Origin: Planctomycetota bacterium
GTDB taxonomy: Bacteria; Planctomycetota; UBA8108; JACQVS01
NCBI GenBank assembly: GCA_028280485.1
Contig: JANQLS010000149.1
Coordinates: forward strand, 1-48,678
Direction: 5' to 3'
Length of the DNA: 48,678 nt
Shown here: positions 18,554-28,723 of the stretch, piece after piece
Position numbering within the stretch: the first letter of the stretch is position 1
Layout of the letters: every line of letters starts with the position of its first letter
The notes under the pieces: generated by a model
What the model saw: only the letters and a program-made list of their open reading frames with translations
What the model was told of the DNA's origin: nothing
Database searches by the model: none
Position numbers and translations under genes: made by a program

Positions 18554-18727
18554 GTAGTCCGCACGTTCCACGTGCGGCCTTAACTAGCCCGAAGCGCTAG
18601 CGAGGGGCCAAGGCTTTCATTCCTGCCCCTCGTTAGCGCTTCGGGCTAGTTAAAATTATAGGGCAAAATAAAGTTCTAAAATTACACCGTATTGTCAGGA
18701 AGGCGGCACGCGGAGCGTGCGGACTAC
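18554..18727. repeat. Nested repeats: family A / family B / inverted family A
   Basis: A family A palindrome (18554-18579) is followed directly by a family B inverted repeat (arms 18582-18607 and 18626-18651, near-perfect, on TAGCCCGAAGCG) and, after about 50 AT-rich bases, by an inverted family A palindrome (18702-18727). The last one contains the TAG stop of the SPFH gene. The whole gap between the oxidoreductase start and the SPFH gene is made of these elements plus about 75 bases upstream of the oxidoreductase. Confidence 0.85.
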
Positions 18728-19785
18728 TTTGAATCCGAGCGTTCCCGCTCCTTCTCGATGTCAACTCCCAACATCTTCAACATCTGTTCGACGTCGAAAG
18801 GATTGACCTGATTGGTGTTCACTTCGATTTCACCCATCTCGATGTTTTCGACCATCTGCTTAGCCAGGTAGAGGCTTCCCCCGAATCCTAAGTAAGCCTC
18901 GGTCACTTTCTTCTCACCGATCGCTTCGGCTTGAGTTTTTAGAAACTCACCTTGAGCGATGTTTTGGCGTTTATCCTGCTCGGCTTTAGCCAAAGCTGTT
19001 TGTGCATGAAGATCAGCATCGGCTTTGATTTTAGCGATATCAGCTTCAGCTTGAGCTGTTAGTAAATTGATCTCGGCGGTCATTTCTTCACCGATCGCAG
19101 CGACCATAGCATCTGTTTCTTTACCGATCAGTTCCGTCTTTTCCTTTTCAGTTTCAAGTTTCGCTTTTGAAACTTCTAACTCTTGCGTTTGATCTAGAAT
19201 TTGTTTATCCAGAAGCTTAGCTTCAAAGCTTTTATCGTACTCAACATTTCTAATTAGAACCTCCACAACTTCGAGGTGCTGAGCCGTCAAGTCTTCATTC
19301 ATGCGATTCATCGCGTTTTTGGCACCATCTTCACGCTTTTTCGGATTGTAAAAATCCTCGGTATCTAATTTTGATAATTCGTCCCAAATATTCTTCTCAA
19401 CAAACGACTGAAGGCTCCTTTTAAAGAGTTCTCCTGGACCGTGCTTATCTAAAGCCTTGTGAGCTTCACCTTTTTTAAGATGGTAAACAACTGTAACGTC
19501 CACTTGAGTTTCATACTGATCACTTCCCCTCAACAATAGAGATTTTTTCGTGTCTCCATTTTTTGAAATCTCATGAAACTGCAAAGTGGGATCCATCAAT
19601 TCCAAGCGATGGATTCCAGGAATTCGAAAAACATACCCTGGGGGATAATCTTCTTTCACCGTTCCTTCACCACCGAGAAGACGAATTTTGACTCCGACCT
19701 TGTCGATGGGTACCTTTGCGAAACAAGCCACGAAAACAACGATAAGTAAAATGATGGAGACCATTAAGATTGCAACGTATTTCAT
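18724..19785 (-). CDS. SPFH/band-7 membrane protein (second of a pair)
   Basis: This 353-residue prohibitin/stomatin-like protein has an N-terminal membrane segment (about 3-25), an SPFH domain (about 28-210) and a long Ala/Glu/Lys-rich coiled coil (about 205-300) that drives ring-like oligomers in this family. The frame extends upstream into the neighbouring gene, but the ATG at 19785 has a GGAGG Shine-Dalgarno at ideal spacing and lies one base after the upstream stop, so it is chosen. Pairing with another SPFH gene recalls HflK/HflC, but no ftsH is nearby. A role in membrane organisation or protease control is inference. The TAG stop comes from a family A repeat. Confidence 0.88.
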   Translation of the reverse strand: MKYVAILMVSIILLIVVFVACFAKVPIDKVGVKIRLLGGEGTVKEDYPPGYVFRIPGIHRLELMDPTLQFHEISKNGDTKKSLLLRGSDQYETQVDVTVVYHLKKGEAHKALDKHGPGELFKRSLQSFVEKNIWDELSKLDTEDFYNPKKREDGAKNAMNRMNEDLTAQHLEVVEVLIRNVEYDKSFEAKLLDKQILDQTQELEVSKAKLETEKEKTELIGKETDAMVAAIGEEMTAEINLLTAQAEADIAKIKADADLHAQTALAKAEQDKRQNIAQGEFLKTQAEAIGEKKVTEAYLGFGGSLYLAKQMVENIEMGEIEVNTNQVNPFDVEQMLKMLGVDIEKERERSDSK

Positions 19786-19786
19786 A

Positions 19787-20887
19787 TTACTTGCCTCCCT
19801 TCTTCGCAGCCGCCGCTTCTTCAAGCTGTAAGCGACTCACATTGCTATCTAAGTTATAAGGACGACCACTAATTCTTTTACCAGCGTATTTTTTAGCAAG
19901 TGCTTCAAGGATCAGGGACAAGCCCCCATCTTGATAGGCTTGGCTCAATTCTTTGATACCATCTGCACGTTTTTCACCTTCAGTTTTAATCGCTTCCGCT
20001 TCAGCCTCTGCAACTGCTAATTCCTGCTGTCCAACGACCTTTAGTGCGTACGCTTTACCTTCGGCCTCTGTTTTTACTTTCTCTGCTAATCCCTTGGCTT
20101 CGATAATACTTTTTTCTAACTGACCCTTAACTCTTCTAATCTCAACATTCTTTTCACGAGTAGCTGAGTTCACTTGAGTTTGCTGGGCCTGTTTGGCTGT
20201 AAGCTGAGCGGCCTCTTGATTGAGAAGTTCTTGATCAGCGTCTTTACGCTCTTTAATAAGACTTTCATATTGAGGATTAAAAGAAAAGTTTGTCGCCGAT
20301 ACGGTGAGAACATCTAAACCCCAATTACTCAGGGCTTGATCGAGAATGGTTCCCACTTCGTTCAACTTTTCACGTCTAAGACTGGCATCACTCATTTCGA
20401 CAATCGTTAAAGTGCCTAAGCTATCTCGAACTTGAGATCGAGCAAAAGCTTTCAGTAAGTCTTGCTTGAATGCATCTCCAGTTCCCACTCGTTGTGCGAT
20501 GTCGGAACCTTTAGCTGCGATCAACTGGTAGTTGATGGTGAGATCCATATAGACATCTCCTCCATCGATACTTTTTACTTTCACCCGGGGAGCATCTTCT
20601 CCTCGCTTAGTTCCGCTTCCGGCCATCGTAAAAACTTGAAGCTTTGATTCGAGCGGCCATACATCCGTCATCCCCCAGGGCAGGTGGTAGACCACACCGG
20701 GCTGGGTTTGCAGCTGTATTTTTCCGGTGATGTTATTGACGATGACCCCGATGTGACCGGGCTCGATTTTAGTCGACATCGAAAACGCCCCACTCAGGAC
20801 GACGATGGCGATAACGATAAAAAAGGCAAAAGGAACAGCGAACTTCTTCGCAGCTTTTACTTTTTCAGGATCTACATTCTTGCTCAT
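19787..20887 (-). CDS. SPFH/band-7 membrane protein (first of a pair)
   Basis: This 366-residue paralogue of the next gene has a membrane segment at about 16-36, an SPFH domain (about 38-215), an Ala/Glu-rich coiled coil (about 215-320) and an Ala/Lys-rich tail. A GAGG Shine-Dalgarno lies just upstream of the ATG. The two genes are separated by one base and must be co-transcribed, which fits a hetero-oligomeric complex like prohibitin or HflKC. The domain orientation cannot be fixed from sequence. Upstream is about 500 bases with no gene, the first part of which should hold the promoter. Confidence 0.88.
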   Translation of the reverse strand: MSKNVDPEKVKAAKKFAVPFAFFIVIAIVVLSGAFSMSTKIEPGHIGVIVNNITGKIQLQTQPGVVYHLPWGMTDVWPLESKLQVFTMAGSGTKRGEDAPRVKVKSIDGGDVYMDLTINYQLIAAKGSDIAQRVGTGDAFKQDLLKAFARSQVRDSLGTLTIVEMSDASLRREKLNEVGTILDQALSNWGLDVLTVSATNFSFNPQYESLIKERKDADQELLNQEAAQLTAKQAQQTQVNSATREKNVEIRRVKGQLEKSIIEAKGLAEKVKTEAEGKAYALKVVGQQELAVAEAEAEAIKTEGEKRADGIKELSQAYQDGGLSLILEALAKKYAGKRISGRPYNLDSNVSRLQLEEAAAAKKGGK

Positions 20888-21391
20888 GGAGCGAACCTCA
20901 AAGGGTATTTATTTACAATGAATCGCAGCGGCAATCGGCTTGAACATATCAACTCCGATGCCTTATCACCTGCGTATATAAAGGATCCCAAACGACCTTG
21001 ATCCGATAATCAAATCTTATAGTCGTAGGTTCCTTCCTTTGTTTTCGGAAGATCCGAAAAGGTTATAAAGAAATTATTGGCGGATGTGTGGGGCCGGTAA
21101 AATCAATGTAGTCCGCGTGCGGCCATATAGTAGTCGTCGCGCTCTTAGTGGTAGACTCGACCTTCGAGCCGTACGAAACGAGTGGACACAGCTCAATCAA
21201 ATGAACTCAAAGTAAATTTAAGCGTTGCTCGCAGGAAAACCCCTCTCGTGGTATTGGTGCTCATTAGCATTTAAAGAGTACGGCTCGGAGGCCGAGATTA
21301 CCACGAGTGGCTCAATCTGGTTGATTATGAATAATAAAATTGATGATCGTTGGTAGGGAAGGCCGCACGCAGAGCGTGCGGACTACATACA
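20888..21391. repeat. Gene-free region with nested inverted repeats
   Basis: The first 230 bases hold no recognisable element beyond a probable SPFH promoter. From 21117 there are three nested parts: a shortened family A element (21118-21134), a different inverted repeat with arms at 21143-21174 and 21278-21307 built on CTCGAGCCGTAC-like sequence (about four-fifths identical), and a complete inverted family A palindrome (21361-21386). The outer family A pair brackets the inner repeat, the same plan as at 18554-18727. Confidence 0.7.
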
Positions 21392-22732
21392 TTACGGACA
21401 CGCCGTAATCTCGCAATCATAGGTCACGTAATCGCGGCCACAGTCGGGGAAAGGAGCCCTGGGGGGGAAACCGTCTAAGAATTGATAAGTGAGTAGGGCT
21501 ACTGCATCGGCAAGGTCGATCGCTCCTCCCGCATCGATATCCATAGCTTCTTTGCAGCGGGCGGGATCTCCTAAAAAGAGATAACCGAGAATTAACAAGG
21601 GGTCGGAGATATCCACGCGACCATCACCGTTTGAATCTCCGCGAACGAAGGCTGGGGAGAAATCAAGGGTAACGGGAATGACCAAGGCACTTTCTATAGT
21701 TAAATCGCCAGCGGGTAAGATTCGATTCGTCACTAAGCCTCCCGCTCCGCGTAGGCTTTCTCTGAGTTCAAAGCGGAGTTCAGTTAAATCTTCAGGAAGC
21801 TCTTCGATAACGGGAAGCCTCAAACCCATTCGAATGAGCGCTTGCTCGTTTTGAGGGATGAGCCAGGGTACATCGGGAGACAAGTCGGCCTTAACCACGA
21901 AGCCAAAGTTATTCGCTCCTTGGGTATGTTCAATTGTTATAAAACCCGCATCCGTTTGGTGCTCTTCTAAACCTAAGCCCTCGATATCAACGTAGAGAAC
22001 TTCTAATTCTTCTTCAGGGCTGAACGAGAAAGCGAGATCCCAAGCCTTTACAGAAAGGAATTCTTGCTGAAGAAGAATTTGAACTTCAAACTCTCTCGGA
22101 TCTTGTTCAGGTCGGAGATAAAAAGATTCAGCTGTTGATACGATCAAAAGATTATAAGCGTTGTCTTGGCAAGCTTCGTAGTCGAGTCGACCGAAGGTCG
22201 GCTCGAAAGAGTGATTGTTTTGACTGATGCGATTGAAGAGAGGATCTCCATCGTTCAATTCCAATCCATCCCGAACTTCGATGCTCGTCCCAATAAAACA
22301 TCCCGCTCGTTTGACTTGGTAAGTAGCCTTGACCAATGAACTCGCTCCCGAAGTTGGAAGCGTGAATGGGTCTTGTTCAATAGAGAGAACGACCCCGCCA
22401 ATAAATCCTTCATTCCCAAATCCAGTGGTCGGCTCTAATGAAACGAAACCGTTTTGAGTTCCAGCTTCGATATCGGTTCCCTCGATAGACAGATCATGAA
22501 GAATTAAATTCTCGTGCCCCACTCCCACTTGAAAACCATCAACTCCCAATTGCCCTTCAGGAATCTCACTCGATAAAAGACTGAAATTCACTTCGATCAA
22601 TTCGTTGTCATGAATGTGCTCAGGGCCCTCGATCAACCATTCAAACTCCTGACATAGAATCTTCGTAGGTTGCAATCCAAGCAACAAACTGACTCCAATG
22701 ACATAGAGTAGGAGTTGTTTCATCCCTGACAT
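21392..22732 (-). CDS. Secreted cohesin-like protein with dockerin-type tail
   Basis: This 446-residue protein begins with a signal peptide (hydrophobic to about residue 25). Two tandem beta-rich modules of about 150 residues (about 30-190 and 195-350) resemble cohesin folds. The C-terminus is a dockerin-like double EF-hand: RGDSNGDGRVDISDPLLIL, then a second, poorer loop (DIDAGGAIDLADAV). It ends in a Cys-rich tail (DCGRDYVTYDCEITACP) shared in outline with the two other dockerin proteins in this window. The function is unknown; an extracellular scaffold or surface protein is likely. It is divergent from the giant FG-GAP protein across an 870-base gap. Confidence 0.8.
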   Translation of the reverse strand: MSGMKQLLLYVIGVSLLLGLQPTKILCQEFEWLIEGPEHIHDNELIEVNFSLLSSEIPEGQLGVDGFQVGVGHENLILHDLSIEGTDIEAGTQNGFVSLEPTTGFGNEGFIGGVVLSIEQDPFTLPTSGASSLVKATYQVKRAGCFIGTSIEVRDGLELNDGDPLFNRISQNNHSFEPTFGRLDYEACQDNAYNLLIVSTAESFYLRPEQDPREFEVQILLQQEFLSVKAWDLAFSFSPEEELEVLYVDIEGLGLEEHQTDAGFITIEHTQGANNFGFVVKADLSPDVPWLIPQNEQALIRMGLRLPVIEELPEDLTELRFELRESLRGAGGLVTNRILPAGDLTIESALVIPVTLDFSPAFVRGDSNGDGRVDISDPLLILGYLFLGDPARCKEAMDIDAGGAIDLADAVALLTYQFLDGFPPRAPFPDCGRDYVTYDCEITACP

Positions 22733-23599
22733 GACCTTGACCCAAAAAGGTTAGAAATGGTGAGAGTTGAGATAGGTGGAGCAGACCCAGCTCCTTGGAA
22801 CCTAAGGAAAAAACTACCCTGAGAAACCCCCGATGAATAGAGAAAAGCTTGTCTTCCATAGACCCAAAATCGAACACATTGTCGATTATAGAGCCAATCT
22901 TGACGGATCCCAGGACTCAAAAATTGCGTAAAACAGCAGCCCCACAAACCCAACCTGTTGAAAATCAAGCACTTAAGATCTATGCCGGATTATTTAGAGG
23001 GTTGTGTTTTTTACTGAAAGCTTCTAAAATTGACGCTGTTTGGGACGTATTCTTTGGGTTTTAAGATTCCAAATCTCTAGCACAACATTCTATGCAAGTG
23101 CTGAGGAACATTTTTAAAGACTATTAACTGTTAAAGATGTTCGAGTCGGATGGGTTGAGCTCGTAACTCAGTTGGTAATAAATTCATCAGACTTTCCACG
23201 TTGCATAGGTTGCTTTCATCTTAAAGCGACAAGACTGCTACTGAGACGGGCTTCAATTTTTATTTATTGAACCATTACCAACAATTGTGGTCAGGCTGAA
23301 TTTTCAATCGATGAAAGTTCAGTGTGTTCACTCATGGCAAAATCTCCAAGATTTCATCTTAGTTTTGCATCAATGTTTACACCTGCGTCTTGGTGGTTCT
23401 CCGTTTCGAGTTTTGATTCTACTAAAAACAAACGTGGATCTTAGAGGATTAGATCGGGTTGGGCCGAGCTAAACTCACAAGAACTTTCCCTTAGGGGAAA
23501 ACTTTTCTCGATCGATCGAGCGGCCCGCAAACACCGCTCGGCATCGCTAAACCAAAAGTGCATTGGGAAAATAGGGTCCAAGGCACTGAGGAGAAAAAA
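22733..23599. other. Long gene-free region between divergent dockerin genes
   Basis: About 870 bases with no convincing coding frame, RNA gene or dispersed repeat. It is more AT-rich than its surroundings and must contain the promoters for the two divergent secreted-protein genes. A 9-base inverted pair (GTTGGTAAT at about 23170, ATTACCAAC at about 23274) is the only symmetry noted. Confidence 0.5.
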
Positions 23600-26500
23600 A
23601 TGAAACGAGTACTTTACGCATTTCTCGTAAGTATACTTGGACTTTCGTCTGCGAGTGCGCAAGAGCTCTCGCTCGATGACGCGAATACCACATTCGCGAG
23701 CGCGCAAGAATTTTCTCGTGCCACTTCGATGGCAAATGCCGGAGACATCAACGGCGATGGCATCGATGACCTGTTGTTAGGCTCAAGAAATTGCCGCGAC
23801 TTCACCGGTGCCGACAAAGATGCTCTCGACCACGGCTTGGCTACGGGTTGTGCCTACTTAGTCTACGGCAGTAATACCCCGCCCAGTGATATCGATTTAG
23901 CGAACTTGGGTAGCGCCGGAGTGCTATTAGTCTCCGGAAGTGAACCCGGAAATATCGGTACTCAGGTTGCTGGCATTGGCGATTTCAACAATGACGGAAC
24001 TCCTGACTTTGCCGTCTCGGGTGAAAATGCCGGGCCAGGTGGAATCGTTTACATCATTTTCGGTTCAGATAGTTTGCCCTCAGTGATCAATCTCTCCGAT
24101 CTCGGCTCTCTCGGAATTAAGATCTACGGTGAAGCCAATACGAAATTTGGAACTTCTCTCTCTCGAGCTGGAGACGTCAACAACGACGGAATCCCTGACG
24201 TAATTGTCGGTGCCCCCATCGCCCAAAACGTCACCGCTGATTTTGTTGCTGACCCTAGTTCTCAGTTCCGCAGAAGAACCGGTGCTGTCTACGTCCTTTT
24301 TGGTAGTGACTCATGGCCCCAAACGATCGATGTCATTCAAATGGGAAACCGCGGGCAGTTTATCAGTGGAACCGCTCAAGAAGACCGACTGGGCTCCTCA
24401 GTTAGCGATGCTGGAGACGTAAATGGTGATGGAATCGATGACGTTGTTGTCAGTGCTTTTAATGCCAGCCCCGCAGGTCGTGCAAGCGCCGGTCGAGCTG
24501 CCATCATTTACGGTTCTTCAACCCCAGAATCTTACATTCACCTCGGTACTTTAGGAGCCGGCGGAGTCAACATCTACGGCGCTAACGAACACGACCGATT
24601 AGGTAACGCCGTCAGTTGCGCTGGCGACTTCAATAACGACGGAATTGCGGATGTCATGATCGCCTCCGAACGCTCAGCCGTCGGGCTTTTAAGAGACGCC
24701 GGTCGAGTTTATATCATCTATGGTTCGGACTCTCTTCCGGGTACGGTCGATTTAGACTCGCCCAGCACAGCTATCACCGAAGTTATTGGAGACAGTAACA
24801 CAGGTTTCTTAGGTCACGCGATTCAATGTGTCGGTGACTTCAACCAAGACGGAACCTCCGACATCTTAATCGGCGCTCCCAAACGAAATGTCGACGGTCG
24901 ATCTCAAGCCGGACGAAGTTATCTCATTCTCGGCCGTGACAATCCCGACCCCACCTTCGAAGTCGCTAATTTCACCCAAGACGATGGCCTCATCCTCAAT
25001 GGAATCGATCCCGGTGATTTCTCGGGTTACTGCGTATCCGATGCCGGTGACTTCAATGGTGATGGCGCTCCCGATATCGGTATCTGTGCTGAAAAAGCAA
25101 GCCCACTTAGCCGATTGGGCGCAGGTGAGTTTTACGTAATCCACGGAAATCCCCTCACAGCCCCCGAAAGTTTGACCTGTGAGATCGATGGAACGACTCG
25201 AAACTTGAGCTGGGACATTACCAGTGAATACGACTCCATTCGAATCGAAAGGGATGGAGATGAATTAGTCGTCCTTTCAGGCGATGCCACTTCGTTTGCA
25301 GATACTGATCCGATCCTAGGCTTAGTCACCTACGAAGTCTTTGGAATTCGCGGTTCACTCTCATCGCTCCCTGCTTCTTGCTCGATCAGTATCGCGCTCC
25401 AACCTCCGTTCAACTTGAACTGTGATGTGATCAACGGTGATGTCGTCCTCACTTGGGAACACCGCCATCCTCTTCCCGTTGACGGCACGAATATTTATCG
25501 TGACGGCGACTTGATCGCTACTGTTGCCGGAGACGTTTTAACCTACGTCGATTCAGCTCCTTCTCCTGGTGCTCATACTTACTCGATCACCGATTTCGTA
25601 GGAGCAAATGTCAGTTCCGAAGTGGAATGTGATGTGATCGTTCCCCGGGCACCGATCGAACTCAGCTGTTCGGTCGACGGTTTCGATGTCACCCTCACTT
25701 GGATCAATGTCGACAACTTCACCTCAGTTAAAATTTACCGAGATAACGACCCTGACCCGATCGCCATCCTCTCAACCGGTAACTTAGAAATGTTTGTCGA
25801 CCGCGGCTTAGATCCGGGCGAACACAGTTACTCCGTTCAAGGTTGTATCGGGGATGATTCATCTTCGACAGTCAGTTGTTCACTCACCGTATTCACCGCA
25901 GTGACGAATCTCAGTGGTTCTTCCCAGGGTGGAGACGTCACCTTAACTTGGGATCCCCCAACAATCCCCGGTGACGGATTCGTCTTGTACCGCGATGGAG
26001 TTCCCATTGCGGATCTGCCTGCTGATGCCACTTCCTATGTGGATTCAGATTTGGCTCCCGGTGATTACGAGTACGAAATTCGCGTCTCTCAAGGCGATGA
26101 CCTCGGCCCTCCCGCTTCAACGACGGTCCCAGTGGTCGCTTCAGTTTCGGGATTAGAAGGTTGTGCTCAAGAACTTCAAGTCATCTTGAATTGGACCTTG
26201 GAAGACACCTACGATTCCATCGAAGTTTATAAAGATGGAAACCTCTTAGAAACTTTAGCTGGAACCGCTACTTCAACCACGGATACCAGTTCCGGTGCCG
26301 GTGACAACACCTATGGTGTCGTCGGAATTCGCGGAACGGGAACGAGCGATGCGACTGAAGTGGTCGTCTCGACGATCGAAGGCCCTCAAGATCTATTAGT
26401 GATCTTGACCGACAGCACGCTTCATATCGGTTGGAACAATCCGATTGTTTATGACAGTATCCTCGTTACGGTCAATGGCGATGCTCAAGACCCTCTCGCC

Positions 26501-28657
26501 GGAAACGCAACGAATGTGACCTATCCCAATGATGGATTAGGTTCGGTCAACGTCACCCTTCGCGGTGTGGTGAACAATGGCAACTGCGACAATGTCAGTG
26601 AAGCTTCTGCCGGATCCGCAAACGTGATCGGTGGACCCAGTAACTTCACTTGCTCTTCAGTGAACTTAGAAGTTTCCTTGGCTTGGACCAACGGCGATTC
26701 TTATCCCGTCGTGATCGAAAGAAATGGTAACGAGATTCATACGACCGCTGCTGACGTCGCTGAGTATACCGATACCGTTTCTGAGCCCGGTACTTACACC
26801 TATCGTATTTACGGAAGTATCGACGGAGTCCCCACCCTGGCTGCCGAATGTGTTTTAAACATTCCCGGCCAAGTGGAGGATCTCGAATGTACAAGCACGA
26901 ATGGTATCGTGGATCTCACATGGTCAAATCCCAGTGACAACACGGCCGTTCAAATTCACCGAAACGGAAGTCACTTAATTGATCTTCCTGCGGATACAAC
27001 TTCTTATACAGATAACGACGCTCCTTCAGGCCTCAATACTTACACAGTAAGGTTGATCAATGGAGATAGCGTAGGAAGCCCCGCTTCCTGTGAAGTCATC
27101 ACTCTCTTACCTCCAGAGATTGTGTCTTGTTCCAGTGATGCTGGAGTCGTTACTGTAGAACTGTCTTTCCCCTCACCCACGGCGAAGGTAAGAATCTTCC
27201 GTGACGGGGATGAAGTCACTCCTGCAGGTGGCCTTGAAGTCACCGGCAACAGTGCTTCCTTTGAAGACGATCCTCTCCTTCCTGGTACTTACACCTACGA
27301 AGCGATCGCAGTAGGAGATACCGGGTCGGAAAGCGCCGTTTCTGACACTTGTGAAAGTGAAGTCCCTGCTCCTCCCGTTCAGCTCACTTGTTCAGCTGCC
27401 GATGGAGAAGGAAACCTCAACTGGGTTCTCAATCGGAGTTACGATTCCATCGATATCTTCCGTAATGGAACCTTGATCGATTCGGTAGCCGGAAACGCTA
27501 CTCTTTACAGCGATCCTGATTCACCACTTCAAGCGGGTGACTACGTCTACGAAATCGTTGGCGTCGTCGGAGACTCTCGCTCAGAAGCCGACAGTTGCGA
27601 AATGACGATCTTCCCTCCGATCGAAGATCTCAACTGCTCACAAACCGGTGACACCATCAATTTGAGCTGGACGAATGCTGGCAGTGCACCCACGATCACC
27701 ATTCACCGTAACGGAGACCTGATCGAAACTCTCGACGGGAGTGAATCTCAATACGAAGACCCTGGTCTCTCGACCAACGTTTACTCTTATGAGATCCGTA
27801 ATGGAGACGGCGATGTCATCGGAGTTCCCGTTGAATGCGCCGTCGACATGATCAATCCCATTTCAGATCTCAGTTGTGTACCCGGTGACGATCAAATGGT
27901 CGAATTGAGTTGGACCTTAGGTAACACCTACGATAGGATCAACTTGAGTGTCTTCCTCAACAACAATTTTGTTGAAGAACAAGAGTTAGCGGGAAATGCG
28001 ACTTCGGTCACCTTAACGGATCTGGATGCGGGTGAATATCGTTTCGAATTCATCGCTCACCGAGGGGACAACTCGAGTAGCCAAGCTTCCTGCGAAGCTC
28101 AGGTTTACACCCCAGTCTTCAACTTCACCTGTAAAGTTGACAATCGAATCGACGTAAGCCTCATGTGGGAAAATGGAAACCCCTACGATGAGATCGTGAT
28201 CACTCGAACTCGAGAATCCGATGGAGACGAAGTCGTCTTCGATAACCTCCCCGGATCCTTGATGGCCTTCACCGACTCGATGATCGACAACGGAACTTAC
28301 ACCTACATCGTCACTGGTATAACCAACGGTGTTGGGGTCGATTCCTTGCCTTGTGAAGTCACGGTCGATGAAGTACGCTTCAGCCGCGGTGAAGTCAACA
28401 ACGATGGACGTTTCGATATCTCGGATGCCGTTTACATTCTCAACTGGAAATTCAGAGGCCTCCCTGAGCCCACTTGTTTAGACGCTGCTGACACAAACGA
28501 TGATGGAGTCGAAGATATTATCGACGCCATGTATATCATCAATTGGCAGTATCGCGGTGGAGCTAACCCCGAGCCTCCTTTCCTCTTCTGTGGTATCGAT
28601 CCTACCGATGATGATCCATTAGATTGTCAGTTCTTCCCAGAAGGAAGTTGTCCTTAA
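23600..28657 (+). CDS. Giant secreted FG-GAP / FN3-like repeat protein with dockerin tail
   Basis: The 1,685-residue product starts with a clear signal peptide (cleavage after ASAQ). The ATG at 23600 has a GAGGAG Shine-Dalgarno and is preferred over an earlier frame start. Seven FG-GAP repeats (GDINGDGIDD, GDFNNDGTPD, GDVNNDGIPD and so on) fill the first 530 residues, the number needed for one integrin-like seven-bladed propeller with calcium loops. About thirteen FN3-like modules of about 78 residues follow, each usually with a Cys near its start (L-x-C) and another near its end. Two dockerin-type EF-hands (RGEVNNDGRFDISDAVYIL and a second) and a Cys tail close the protein. It is probably a surface adhesin or matrix protein, followed by a strong terminator. 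Confidence 0.88.
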   Translation: MKRVLYAFLVSILGLSSASAQELSLDDANTTFASAQEFSRATSMANAGDINGDGIDDLLLGSRNCRDFTGADKDALDHGLATGCAYLVYGSNTPPSDIDLANLGSAGVLLVSGSEPGNIGTQVAGIGDFNNDGTPDFAVSGENAGPGGIVYIIFGSDSLPSVINLSDLGSLGIKIYGEANTKFGTSLSRAGDVNNDGIPDVIVGAPIAQNVTADFVADPSSQFRRRTGAVYVLFGSDSWPQTIDVIQMGNRGQFISGTAQEDRLGSSVSDAGDVNGDGIDDVVVSAFNASPAGRASAGRAAIIYGSSTPESYIHLGTLGAGGVNIYGANEHDRLGNAVSCAGDFNNDGIADVMIASERSAVGLLRDAGRVYIIYGSDSLPGTVDLDSPSTAITEVIGDSNTGFLGHAIQCVGDFNQDGTSDILIGAPKRNVDGRSQAGRSYLILGRDNPDPTFEVANFTQDDGLILNGIDPGDFSGYCVSDAGDFNGDGAPDIGICAEKASPLSRLGAGEFYVIHGNPLTAPESLTCEIDGTTRNLSWDITSEYDSIRIERDGDELVVLSGDATSFADTDPILGLVTYEVFGIRGSLSSLPASCSISIALQPPFNLNCDVINGDVVLTWEHRHPLPVDGTNIYRDGDLIATVAGDVLTYVDSAPSPGAHTYSITDFVGANVSSEVECDVIVPRAPIELSCSVDGFDVTLTWINVDNFTSVKIYRDNDPDPIAILSTGNLEMFVDRGLDPGEHSYSVQGCIGDDSSSTVSCSLTVFTAVTNLSGSSQGGDVTLTWDPPTIPGDGFVLYRDGVPIADLPADATSYVDSDLAPGDYEYEIRVSQGDDLGPPASTTVPVVASVSGLEGCAQELQVILNWTLEDTYDSIEVYKDGNLLETLAGTATSTTDTSSGAGDNTYGVVGIRGTGTSDATEVVVSTIEGPQDLLVILTDSTLHIGWNNPIVYDSILVTVNGDAQDPLAGNATNVTYPNDGLGSVNVTLRGVVNNGNCDNVSEASAGSANVIGGPSNFTCSSVNLEVSLAWTNGDSYPVVIERNGNEIHTTAADVAEYTDTVSEPGTYTYRIYGSIDGVPTLAAECVLNIPGQVEDLECTSTNGIVDLTWSNPSDNTAVQIHRNGSHLIDLPADTTSYTDNDAPSGLNTYTVRLINGDSVGSPASCEVITLLPPEIVSCSSDAGVVTVELSFPSPTAKVRIFRDGDEVTPAGGLEVTGNSASFEDDPLLPGTYTYEAIAVGDTGSESAVSDTCESEVPAPPVQLTCSAADGEGNLNWVLNRSYDSIDIFRNGTLIDSVAGNATLYSDPDSPLQAGDYVYEIVGVVGDSRSEADSCEMTIFPPIEDLNCSQTGDTINLSWTNAGSAPTITIHRNGDLIETLDGSESQYEDPGLSTNVYSYEIRNGDGDVIGVPVECAVDMINPISDLSCVPGDDQMVELSWTLGNTYDRINLSVFLNNNFVEEQELAGNATSVTLTDLDAGEYRFEFIAHRGDNSSSQASCEAQVYTPVFNFTCKVDNRIDVSLMWENGNPYDEIVITRTRESDGDEVVFDNLPGSLMAFTDSMIDNGTYTYIVTGITNGVGVDSLPCEVTVDEVRFSRGEVNNDGRFDISDAVYILNWKFRGLPEPTCLDAADTNDDGVEDIIDAMYIINWQYRGGANPEPPFLFCGIDPTDDDPLDCQFFPEGSCP

Positions 28658-28694
28658 GGGAATTCGGCAAGTCTTAAATAGAGTCATAAAAAAA

Positions 28695-28723
28695 GCCCTC
28701 GGTTAACCGAGGGCTTTTTTTTT
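28695..28723 (+). terminator. Rho-independent terminator of the FG-GAP gene
   Basis: A perfect 8-base stem GCCCTCGG/CCGAGGGC with a TTAA loop is preceded by an A-run and followed by nine T residues, 38 bases after the stop codon. The A and T runs extend the stem, so it could also work on the opposite strand. Confidence 0.93.

Noticed and set aside
19785..19824. Upstream extension of the second SPFH gene overlapping the first by 38 bases
   Set aside because: The internal ATG at 19785 has an ideal GGAGG site and gives a normal N-terminal membrane segment; the extension is Arg/Lys-rich and unlike the family.
23150..23230. tRNA-like segment (AACTCAGTTGGTAA resembles a D-arm)
   Set aside because: No acceptor stem, anticodon arm or T-arm could be matched around it.
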